A stretch of 7,286 bases of DNA. Source: an uncultured Gammaproteobacteria bacterium. GTDB lineage: Bacteria; Pseudomonadota; Gammaproteobacteria; CAIUAS01. A program made the translations under genes and the position numbers. Positions 1 to 5,984 of the stretch are shown piece after piece; within the stretch, counting starts at the first letter, position 1; each line of letters opens with the position of its first letter. The stretch is taken from assembly GCA_903897205.1 (NCBI GenBank), contig CAIUAS010000177.1, forward strand, positions 1 through 7,286. The letters run 5' to 3'. The notes beneath the pieces were generated by a model, which made no database searches, was not told the DNA's origin, and worked only from the letters and a program-made list of their open reading frames with translations.

Positions 1-1
1 A

Positions 2-673
2 AATCAAGAAAAGCAAGGATTTAAAAATGTGCTGGATAACTGGAACAAACAAAAAACAAAGTTTGTTAGCGTTGAATTTAACAGCCCCTCTGATCAACAC
101 AGTGATCAAAAAACATCAACCTCTACCGATCATCCTGTAAAGGCGTTACCGGGCACACTTTGGTATGCCACGATGGCAGGGGGCGCTGATAGTTACGTGC
201 CAGGGCCGGTGCGCATACAAATTCAGGAAGGCCCTTACACAGGCAGTTACGCATTAGGCAAATTTCAGATTGCACCGGATGGCATACACCTTATTTTAAG
301 TTTCAATACCTTGTCCGATGGCAAAACCGCTTTTCCAATTAGTGCCGTGGCGGTTGATCCACAGACACAAATAGCGGGTGTGACGGGTGAAATTGATCAC
401 CATTTTATGCGTCGTTATGCGATACCGGGTGCGGTGGGATTTTTACAAGGGGCCATCAATTTATTAAAAACGAACCAAACGGTTGTGGTGAATGGTAATA
501 CTTCCACTGTATCAGGCCCCCAACTGAGCAATGCGCAATTTGGGCTTTTAATGGCAGGTACCGCCGCCGATAGTTTAAAAGGCGCGACAACGCCGCAGGG
601 TGTGCTGAAATTACCTGAAGTCAAAATAGCCCCCGGTGCGGGTGTAGGTTTGTTATTACTTAAATCGATTTAA
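2..673 (+). CDS. dotG: DotG/IcmE, C-terminal part (5' end outside window)
   Basis: This is the last 223 residues of the VirB10/TraO-like core protein DotG (IcmE), which spans from the inner membrane to the outer-membrane cap and helps form the type IVB channel. The frame is open to the left window edge (residues NQEKQGFKN precede the GTG at 29), so that GTG is internal and the gene starts upstream. The visible part has the typical DotG end domain: a start like LPGTLWYATM, then VRIQIQEGPYTG, LGKFQ, an SFNTL strand, AVAVDPQT, a tyrosine/arginine-rich helix (HHFMRRYAIPGAVGFLQGA) and a final beta strand GAGVGLLLL. The N-terminal transmembrane segment and repeat region of DotG cannot be seen. The TAA stop is 14 bp before dotF. 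The order dotG-dotF-dotE-dotP matches Legionella, Coxiella and IncI plasmids (traO-traP-traQ-traR), which supports the call. Confidence 0.9.
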   Translation, partial: NQEKQGFKNVLDNWNKQKTKFVSVEFNSPSDQHSDQKTSTSTDHPVKALPGTLWYATMAGGADSYVPGPVRIQIQEGPYTGSYALGKFQIAPDGIHLILSFNTLSDGKTAFPISAVAVDPQTQIAGVTGEIDHHFMRRYAIPGAVGFLQGAINLLKTNQTVVVNGNTSTVSGPQLSNAQFGLLMAGTAADSLKGATTPQGVLKLPEVKIAPGAGVGLLLLKSI

Positions 674-687
674 GCGGGAGAACCTGT

Positions 688-1308
688 ATGTCTTATGAAA
701 AATTACATGTATTAAAAGAAAAAATAAAACAGAAAATAGAGGGCTTTATATTAGCCTTCAAGCAGAAAGATTTTAAATGGGAAAACGCTAAAGCAATCGC
801 ATTAAGTAATACCGGATTAGGTGTAATAGCTGCTTTGATTATTTTGCTCTTAGTAGGATTACATTTTCATCATCATAAAACCACCATGACGGATGCTGTG
901 AATACAGTCGCTTGGAATAATGCCATGCCAGATGATGAGGGCCGTCCTATGGATAATAAAAATGTTTCCGTCAACACACTTAATAATAAAACAAATTCCG
1001 TTTCGATCGCTGCAAGTGATTTAAAAAATTTACAAGATGCAGTGAAAAATCTCCAGCAAAGTTTCGCTGAAACGAATGAGCGCTTATTGGTATTAACCAG
1101 CCAAGTGAATGATGAGAAAAATGCGCGAAAAAAACAAGAAGGGGCACGTAAACCCTATCGTTTATTAGGTGTTCATTTAGATCAAAATACTAATCAATGG
1201 GCAGCAGATGTGGAATATAACGACTCCGTTTTAAGTGTCATGGCAGGCCAGCAATTTGATGGTTGGCACGTGCATGACGTGAATGCACAAGGCGCTTTAA
1301 TTCAGTAA
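688..1308 (+). CDS. dotF: DotF/IcmG inner-membrane coiled-coil protein
   Basis: Probable DotF (IcmG, TraP of IncI plasmids), a bitopic inner-membrane protein that associates with the DotC-D-F-G-H core complex. The 206 residues show a charged cytoplasmic N-terminus (1-40), one transmembrane segment (about 43-59), a histidine cluster HFHHH just after it (59-63), a low-complexity Asn/Ser linker (70-105), a predicted coiled coil (about 106-150) and a small beta-rich C-terminal periplasmic domain (about 157-206; YRLLGVHLD...WAADVEYND...GQQFDGWHVHDV). The layout fits DotF, but the protein is shorter than the roughly 270-residue L. pneumophila form, mainly in the linker. A GGGAG ribosome binding site lies at 676-680, 7 nt before the ATG. 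The gene lies between dotG and the dotE-like gene, the family's conserved position. DotF proteins are poorly conserved in sequence, so the call rests on topology and order as much as on residues. Confidence 0.85.
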   Translation: MSYEKLHVLKEKIKQKIEGFILAFKQKDFKWENAKAIALSNTGLGVIAALIILLLVGLHFHHHKTTMTDAVNTVAWNNAMPDDEGRPMDNKNVSVNTLNNKTNSVSIAASDLKNLQDAVKNLQQSFAETNERLLVLTSQVNDEKNARKKQEGARKPYRLLGVHLDQNTNQWAADVEYNDSVLSVMAGQQFDGWHVHDVNAQGALIQ

Positions 1309-1311
1309 GGA
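1307..1311 (+). promoter_or_regulatory. Ribosome binding site deciding the dotE-like start
   Basis: AAGGA overlaps the dotF stop codon (TAA 1306-1308) and touches the first possible ATG at 1311, so that ATG cannot use it. The second in-frame ATG at 1320 lies 8 nt downstream, a normal spacing, and is therefore the better start. Confidence 0.65.
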
Positions 1312-1319
1312 TGAAAATC

Positions 1320-1622
1320 ATGTGGCGAAAATTAGTTGTATTGCTGTGGTTGTTATCCTGGAGTAAATGGGCACTCGCGGGTGATCTTTTTGCAACGGGC
1401 TGGGGCCATGCATTTGATACGAGTTCGGAAGGCATTCTTGTTTTCACGTTATTACAGTGTTTTGGCATGTGGGCCTGTTTTAAAAGCCTGCGCTTTTTAT
1501 ATGCGTATCATTATGGTAAGCAAAACCGTTACGGCAACGGGGCTTGTTTCATGATGTTTATCGCCGGTGTCATGCTTTTTTATGGGCATCAAACGGTCAA
1601 TGTAATTTATAACTCAATTTAA
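1320..1622 (+). CDS. dotE: Short DotE/IcmC-like two-helix membrane protein
   Basis: Encodes a 100-residue membrane protein in the dotE/icmC (traQ) position between dotF and dotP. The start at 1320 is chosen over 1311 because of ribosome binding site spacing. Residues 1-20 look like a signal peptide ending ALA before GDLF. Two hydrophobic segments follow (about 38-60 and 75-96), joined by a short basic-polar loop (YHYGKQNRYGNG). This two-helix hairpin is the common plan of the related DotE, DotP and DotV proteins, which are inner-membrane parts of the type IVB apparatus with no well-defined individual role. L. pneumophila IcmC is about 194 residues, so this copy is roughly half length. It does not look broken: the frame is clean, with a normal start, stop and spacing. 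The C-terminus ends right after helix 2. It could instead be a second DotP-like or DotV-like paralogue, because I can assign it only by position and topology. Confidence 0.65.
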   Translation: MWRKLVVLLWLLSWSKWALAGDLFATGWGHAFDTSSEGILVFTLLQCFGMWACFKSLRFLYAYHYGKQNRYGNGACFMMFIAGVMLFYGHQTVNVIYNSI

Positions 1623-1636
1623 TTTTTAGTCATGAT

Positions 1637-1643
1637 AAAGGAG
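1637..1643 (+). promoter_or_regulatory. Ribosome binding site deciding the dotP start
   Basis: AAAGGAG is a strong Shine-Dalgarno sequence 9 nt before the ATG at 1653. An in-frame ATG at 1632 lies upstream of it and has no comparable site, so the longer start is rejected. Confidence 0.8.
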
Positions 1644-1652
1644 CAATTAAGC

Positions 1653-2024
1653 ATGAAATTATTTTTTCAAAAAAGTAGGCATTTTATTCAAACGAATGGG
1701 TTGAAGGCGTGCCTTGCCATCAGCAGTTTATTGATGAACTGTTTAGCATGGGCTGAAGATCCGACGATTGGTGATAATGACATTGGTACGATGGCAATTA
1801 AAGCCCAAGGTGAGGCCACCTCTGTAAAGATAGCATTATGGACTATTACCCAAGCGGCTGGCATAGGCATGTTTTTCGGTGGGTTATTGTTATGGCGTCG
1901 TATTGCAAACGAAAAAAGCCAACAATCTTATGGTAAAGCCATTTTATTGACTTTTATTGGTGCCATTACTTATTTCTTACCTTACTTTATGGGCGCTGCC
2001 GCCAGTTCTTTATTGTCACCTTAA
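1653..2024 (+). CDS. dotP: DotP/IcmD inner-membrane protein
   Basis: Probable DotP (IcmD, TraR of IncI plasmids), a small inner-membrane component of the type IVB system. From the ATG at 1653 the protein has 123 residues, close to the 132 of L. pneumophila IcmD. It shows a long signal peptide (1-34) with a likely cut after AWA before EDP, a short periplasmic stretch containing DNDIGTMA, a first transmembrane helix (about 59-80) whose second half reads GIGMFFGGLLLW, a basic turn (RRIANEKSQQSYGK), and a second helix (about 96-117) followed by a small Ala/Ser tail. The gly-rich first helix and the polar turn are typical of the DotE/DotP/DotV group. It lies 30 bp after the dotE-like gene and 30 bp before ssb; the second gap is AT-rich and holds only the ssb ribosome binding site. 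Its function in the machine is not established. Confidence 0.83.
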   Translation: MKLFFQKSRHFIQTNGLKACLAISSLLMNCLAWAEDPTIGDNDIGTMAIKAQGEATSVKIALWTITQAAGIGMFFGGLLLWRRIANEKSQQSYGKAILLTFIGAITYFLPYFMGAAASSLLSP

Positions 2025-2039
2025 TTTTATTAAAAAAAA

Positions 2040-2045
2040 GAGGAG
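2040..2045 (+). promoter_or_regulatory. Ribosome binding site of ssb
   Basis: GAGGAG, 9 nt before the ATG at 2055, follows an A-run in the 30-bp gap after dotP. It is among the strongest sites in the window, suggesting that ssb is well translated and feeds ribosomes into the coupled dotO. Confidence 0.75.
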
Positions 2046-2054
2046 AAAAATAGC

Positions 2055-2432
2055 ATGGCCAAATGTATTAATAAAATAATGTTAATCGGTTATTTAGGCG
2101 AAGATCCAGAATTACGTTATCAAGCGGATGGCACGGCGGTCACCACAATGAGTCTAGCCACGAGCGAGACCTGGCGTTGCCGCAAAACCAAAAAATTACA
2201 AAAACGCACGGATTGGCATCGTGTAGTTTTAGTAAGTCGGTTAGCGGAATTTGCGGTTAATTATTTAAAAAAAGGCAATAAAGTTTATATCGAGGGTTGT
2301 TTACAGTATCGACTGGTAGAGCGATATGGCGAATCGATTAAAGTTGCTGAAATACAAGGAAAAGAAATGCAACTGTTTCAAGCTCCTTTAGTAGCACCCT
2401 CTGAATTAACCACGGAAAAAACAGCAGTATGA
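2055..2432 (+). CDS. ssb: Single-stranded DNA-binding protein, short form without acidic tip
   Basis: A 125-residue bacterial SSB that would coat and protect single-stranded DNA. The OB fold covers about residues 3-110 and matches E. coli SSB almost without gaps to residue 88: NKIMLIGYLGEDPELRY, SLATSETW (Trp40), DWHRVVL (Trp54, His55) and YLKKGNKVYIEG. Two other aromatic residues that stack on DNA in E. coli SSB, Phe60 and Trp88, align with Val60 and Val88. The tail after the fold is only about 15 residues (ending TTEKTAV) and lacks the acidic DDDIPF-type tip that recruits partner proteins; the E. coli protein is 178 residues. The frame is intact, and the TGA overlaps the dotO ATG (ATGA at 2429-2432), so the short tail is genuine unless the assembly is wrong. 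Its place inside a type IVB cluster suggests a plasmid-type SSB used in conjugation. Confidence 0.95.
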   Translation: MAKCINKIMLIGYLGEDPELRYQADGTAVTTMSLATSETWRCRKTKKLQKRTDWHRVVLVSRLAEFAVNYLKKGNKVYIEGCLQYRLVERYGESIKVAEIQGKEMQLFQAPLVAPSELTTEKTAV

Positions 2433-5400
2433 GTTTCATCAATCCTTTAATTAATGCCGTTGATAATTTTGCTTGGCGTATCATTTCCAGTATGAAAGGC
2501 ACCACGTTTGACTATTGCGATCTGGATACGCCGTTGAACCAACATACCTTTGTAACGAAGAAGGGCGAGTTAATTTCTTTTATTGAAATTTTAGGGTGTT
2601 CAACCTTAATGGGTGAAGCAGAATTTATTGAAGCCTCACAACGGTTGGAATTATTGCTAAATAATTTACTTGAAAAGCCACGTCATTCTTTTCAATGGGT
2701 CTTTAGTCGGCTTGCTAGTCAAACACACGATTATCTTGTGCAGATGATAGAGCCCCTTAAACAGTCGGCTGAGCGGCAAGCATTACAAACGCAGATTATT
2801 GATTATTTACTCAATGAGCGAGTTGAAACGCTGGGGCGTTATATCGTTAATGAAAATTGCATTTTAGCGTTTAAAACCCATATCCAAGCCTTGGATAACA
2901 TTGAAAAAAATGAGCAAAAAAACATTAAAGAAAAATCTGTTCGTTTAAAGGAATTAAAAGAAGCGGGCATCCCGCTTAAATTTGGGTATTTTGCGCAATC
3001 GCCTTTTGTCAGTTGCGAACGCTTAAATACCATTCATCAAGCGGCCATGAATACGGTGCTTGAAAAACTAACCAGTAAAGAAATTGGCCTGCAAATCAAA
3101 TTATTTAATACGCATACTGCGGTGAAAACACTGCGTCAAATGATTTTGCCGGATCAAACGAGCAATGAATGGCGTCCGGTATTGCCCGGTGATCCGCTGC
3201 CGCAATTAGCAAAACCTCGTGCACCTGGTCAGCGCGATCATGAATTTTATCCACTCATTGCCGAGCAAATTTTTAAGCAGCAGGTTGTGCAGCTCGGCAA
3301 TGTTGTACAAGTGTGCGAAGATTTTTTGGCAAGTTGTACGTTAGAATTACCGCCGCAAGTCCCTGAGCGTTTTGATCGCTTATTTGCCGCTTTACCTAAA
3401 CACATTGATTGGCGTTTTAGTCTCTCTCTTATTGGGGGCGATAGCCATTTCATTAGTAAATTAAAAAGCCGTCATGCGTGGGCAAAAATATTTAAAATTA
3501 CCAATGCTTCACAAAATGAATCCATTATTGATGCCACGCAAAATTTATTGACCATTCATAAAGAAGGTGAAAAATTATGTGGCCTTCGGATGAATTTAAC
3601 AGTGCGAAGCCATTCACGTGAAAAAGCGTTAGCAAATATTCATTTATGCGCACGTATTTTTCAAGCGTGGGGAAATTTAGATACGCGCTTTGAACACGGT
3701 GATCCGTGGGATACGGTGGTGGCTTCTTTACCGGGCCTTGATAGCAAAAGCACGGGCTATACGGTCATCACCCCAGTACGTGAGAGTACTATTTTTTGTC
3801 CTATTACACGCCCTATGAGCCCATGGCACGAAGGGGCCAGCAATTTATGGCGTACACTCGATGGCAAACCCTTTCCTTACCAATCGTGCAGTAGTTTGCA
3901 GCACACATGGGTATCCTTGATTTATGCGACACCGGGTGGTGGTAAATCTGTTGCCTTAAATGCACAGAACTTAAATCTTTGTTTGTCCCCAGGACTATCC
4001 CGGTTGCCAAAAATCAGTATTTTGGATATTGGGCCATCGAGCCACGGTTTTATTGAATTGCTAAAAAGTATGTTGCCTGCTAACCGCCAGCATGAAGCGA
4101 TTCACCGGACTTTAAAAAATGATAAATATTCGGCCATTAATCCTTTCGATGCCCCTTTAGGTTTTCGTTATCCGAATACGGCGAAAATGGAATATTTAGC
4201 TAACTTTTTATTAATTTTATTTACTGAAAAAGGGCAAGAAACCATTAAACCAGGATTAGGTGAATTAGTCCCGGATTTAATTCATGCTGTTTACCGTCAT
4301 TTCAGCGATGAAAAAAATCCAAAAACTTATGTGGCGCATTTAGAACCGTTGGTGGATGAAATCATGGCGCGTCATCCACAATGGTTTGAGATACCCGACA
4401 ACGCTTCAGCGCGCTATAAATTAACCTGGTGGAAAATTGTCGATACATTGGCTGCACACGAGTATTGGAACGAAGCGGCGCTGGCGCAACGTAACGCCGT
4501 CCCTTTATTGGGTGATTTAACAGCGATTTTACATATTAATCAGCAATTAAAAGATACGCACAATGCTACTTTGCAAGATGAAGCGCTGTTTGCTCATTTA
4601 AACAAGATGATTCGAAGTGCTATTTCACAATATCCGATTTTAGCGTATCCAACCCAATTTAATACCCAGCAGGCGCGTGTGGTTGCTTTGGATTTAGCCG
4701 ACGTGGTGGGGGCGAATGATAAATTCTCATTAAAGCGTGCGGGTTTAATGTACATGCTAGGACGACAAGCTTTGGTGGGCGATTATTATTTTAGTGAAGA
4801 TGATTTAAAAGATCATCATGGCCCAACGCGCCCTTATCATGAAGCGCGATTAAACCGCGAACTCAGTGAAATAAAGCGCGTGTGTTATGACGAATTTCAC
4901 CGCACGGCACAATTAGCCGGTATTCGTCAGCAAGTGATTCAAGACATGCGAGAAGCCCGTAAATTTAAAATTGATATTGTGTTGATTTCGCAGATTGATA
5001 CGGACTTTGATGAAGCCATGGTCGAATTAGCAACGAGTATTTTTATTTTCAGGGGAAGCGAAGGGAAGGCATTAGACAGGGTTTGTAAAACTTTCGATCT
5101 CAATGATTCCGCACGCCACGCTTTAAAATATCAAGTCCATGGTGCTAGCCGTGAGGGCGCATCGTTCATGCTCAAATGCCAAACCAAAACAGGCAGTTTT
5201 GTGCAAGTCTTAGTGAATACCATGGGGCCCACTGAATTATGGGCGTTAGCGTCAACCGCAGAAGATGCCTTATTACGCCGTCGGTTAACGCAACACATGT
5301 CTTATCTGCAAGCGATTCAATTATTGGCTAAAGCCTACCCTGCGGGCAGTTGCAAAAAAGAAGTCGATGAAGCGGTCTCGGAAAAAGGACTGGCAATGGA

Positions 5401-5470
5401 AGATGTTATTGAATTGATCGTCACAAAATTATGCCAATCAAAAAACCACGAGGTTAATTATGCGAACTAA
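2429..5470 (+). CDS. dotO: DotO/IcmB, VirB4-like ATPase of the type IVB system
   Basis: DotO (IcmB; TraU of IncI plasmids) is the large VirB4-like ATPase that forms the hexameric cytoplasmic base of the type IVB channel and receives DotB. The 1013 residues match the family size (about 1009 in L. pneumophila). The N-terminal half (1-490) is the assembly domain and includes a proline-rich stretch near 246-270. The ATPase domain follows: Walker A TPGGGKS (501-507, Lys506), a hydrophobic strand RVVALDLADVVG (750-761), a Walker B motif KRVCYDEFHR (816-825, Asp821/Glu822) and a downstream LISQ strand (852-855) typical of VirB4/TraU ATPases. No transmembrane segment is evident, so membrane binding would be through partners. 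The start overlaps the ssb stop by 4 bp with only a weak GGAAA (2414-2418) ahead, which suggests translational coupling. The end overlaps dotD by 11 bp. All key ATPase residues are present, so it appears functional. Confidence 0.97.
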   Translation: MSFINPLINAVDNFAWRIISSMKGTTFDYCDLDTPLNQHTFVTKKGELISFIEILGCSTLMGEAEFIEASQRLELLLNNLLEKPRHSFQWVFSRLASQTHDYLVQMIEPLKQSAERQALQTQIIDYLLNERVETLGRYIVNENCILAFKTHIQALDNIEKNEQKNIKEKSVRLKELKEAGIPLKFGYFAQSPFVSCERLNTIHQAAMNTVLEKLTSKEIGLQIKLFNTHTAVKTLRQMILPDQTSNEWRPVLPGDPLPQLAKPRAPGQRDHEFYPLIAEQIFKQQVVQLGNVVQVCEDFLASCTLELPPQVPERFDRLFAALPKHIDWRFSLSLIGGDSHFISKLKSRHAWAKIFKITNASQNESIIDATQNLLTIHKEGEKLCGLRMNLTVRSHSREKALANIHLCARIFQAWGNLDTRFEHGDPWDTVVASLPGLDSKSTGYTVITPVRESTIFCPITRPMSPWHEGASNLWRTLDGKPFPYQSCSSLQHTWVSLIYATPGGGKSVALNAQNLNLCLSPGLSRLPKISILDIGPSSHGFIELLKSMLPANRQHEAIHRTLKNDKYSAINPFDAPLGFRYPNTAKMEYLANFLLILFTEKGQETIKPGLGELVPDLIHAVYRHFSDEKNPKTYVAHLEPLVDEIMARHPQWFEIPDNASARYKLTWWKIVDTLAAHEYWNEAALAQRNAVPLLGDLTAILHINQQLKDTHNATLQDEALFAHLNKMIRSAISQYPILAYPTQFNTQQARVVALDLADVVGANDKFSLKRAGLMYMLGRQALVGDYYFSEDDLKDHHGPTRPYHEARLNRELSEIKRVCYDEFHRTAQLAGIRQQVIQDMREARKFKIDIVLISQIDTDFDEAMVELATSIFIFRGSEGKALDRVCKTFDLNDSARHALKYQVHGASREGASFMLKCQTKTGSFVQVLVNTMGPTELWALASTAEDALLRRRLTQHMSYLQAIQLLAKAYPAGSCKKEVDEAVSEKGLAMEDVIELIVTKLCQSKNHEVNYAN

Positions 5471-5984
5471 AATAAAATTATTGATTGTCCTGTCTTCTTT
5501 AGTAGGACTTGCGGGCTGTGCCACGTACCAACAACCCAAAGTAACTTATGTCAAAGTACCGAATGATGAATCATTAGTGACGCTTAATCACATTGCATTA
5601 AAAGCGGAACGCAGTGCGCAAGTGATGGCAGAAATACAAAATGCGCAAGCCAAATCGACGATTTCACTCCAAGGGGCGCGCGGTGCTGAACTGGCGGCAA
5701 CCGCCATACCGCAAGGTTGGGGACAGCGCACCAGCCTTAACTTCCAAGGGCCTTTCGATAAAGTGGTGTTACTGCTGGCCGAAAAAGCGCGTTACCAATT
5801 TTTTACAGAGGGCAATAGGCCAGCCAATGTTCCATTAGTCACCATTACGGCGCAGAACAAAACGCTCAAACAAACACTCGATGATGTCGTTGCACAATTA
5901 CCCAACAATACAGGCATTGTGCTGCATCCCAGAACACGTTCAATTTTAATTATTTATAATCCTGTTCAGGGAGCCTCACAATGA
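5460..5984 (+). CDS. dotD: DotD outer-membrane lipoprotein
   Basis: DotD (TraH of IncI plasmids) is a lipoprotein of the outer-membrane core complex that helps DotH and DotG insert in the outer membrane. The 174 residues begin with a short signal peptide and a clear lipobox LAGC (17-20). Cys20 would be lipidated, and alanine at +2 fits outer-membrane sorting. A helical linker (about 38-66) and a Gly/Ala-rich stretch follow, then a C-terminal domain (about 91-166; TSLNFQGPFDKVVLLLAEK, TLKQTLDDVVAQL, SILIIY) with the beta-alpha-beta pattern of the secretin-type N0 fold known for Legionella DotD. The size is near the 163 residues of the L. pneumophila protein. The ATG lies inside the end of dotO (11-bp overlap) with GAGG at 5450-5453, 6 nt upstream. 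The stop overlaps the dotC start. Confidence 0.93.
   Translation: MRTKIKLLIVLSSLVGLAGCATYQQPKVTYVKVPNDESLVTLNHIALKAERSAQVMAEIQNAQAKSTISLQGARGAELAATAIPQGWGQRTSLNFQGPFDKVVLLLAEKARYQFFTEGNRPANVPLVTITAQNKTLKQTLDDVVAQLPNNTGIVLHPRTRSILIIYNPVQGASQ

Noticed and set aside
29..673. GTG at 29 as a true start giving a 214-residue protein
   Set aside because: The frame is open to the left edge, no ribosome binding site suits it, and the protein matches only the C-terminal domain of the much larger DotG.
1311..1319. ATG at 1311 as start of the dotE-like gene
   Set aside because: The AAGGA site directly abuts it, leaving no spacer; the ATG at 1320 has an 8-nt spacer and still gives a proper signal peptide.
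1238..1468. 76-codon open frame on the minus strand across the dotF/dotE-like junction
   Set aside because: It overlaps two well-supported plus-strand genes and has no ribosome binding site or recognisable features.
1336..1554. 72-codon plus-strand frame inside the dotE-like gene
   Set aside because: It is a shifted frame of the membrane protein; the main frame has the signal peptide, helices and ribosome binding site.
1632..1652. ATG at 1632 as start of dotP
   Set aside because: The strong AAAGGAG lies downstream of it and serves the ATG at 1653; the extra residues add charge before the signal peptide without benefit.
1740..1745. Cysteine 30 of DotP as a lipoprotein site
   Set aside because: The context is LLMNC with asparagine at -1, which does not fit a lipobox, and a good signal peptidase I site (AWA) follows four residues later.
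1947..1976. TTGACT ... TATTTC as a promoter inside dotP for ssb
   Set aside because: The -35 match is fair, but the -10 is poor and the spacing is 18; it lies in coding sequence of AT-rich DNA where such matches are frequent.
2022..2040. TTAAT-TTT-ATTAA followed by an A-run as a terminator after dotP
   Set aside because: The stem is only five A/T pairs and is followed by A, not T, residues; it would not stop transcription toward ssb.
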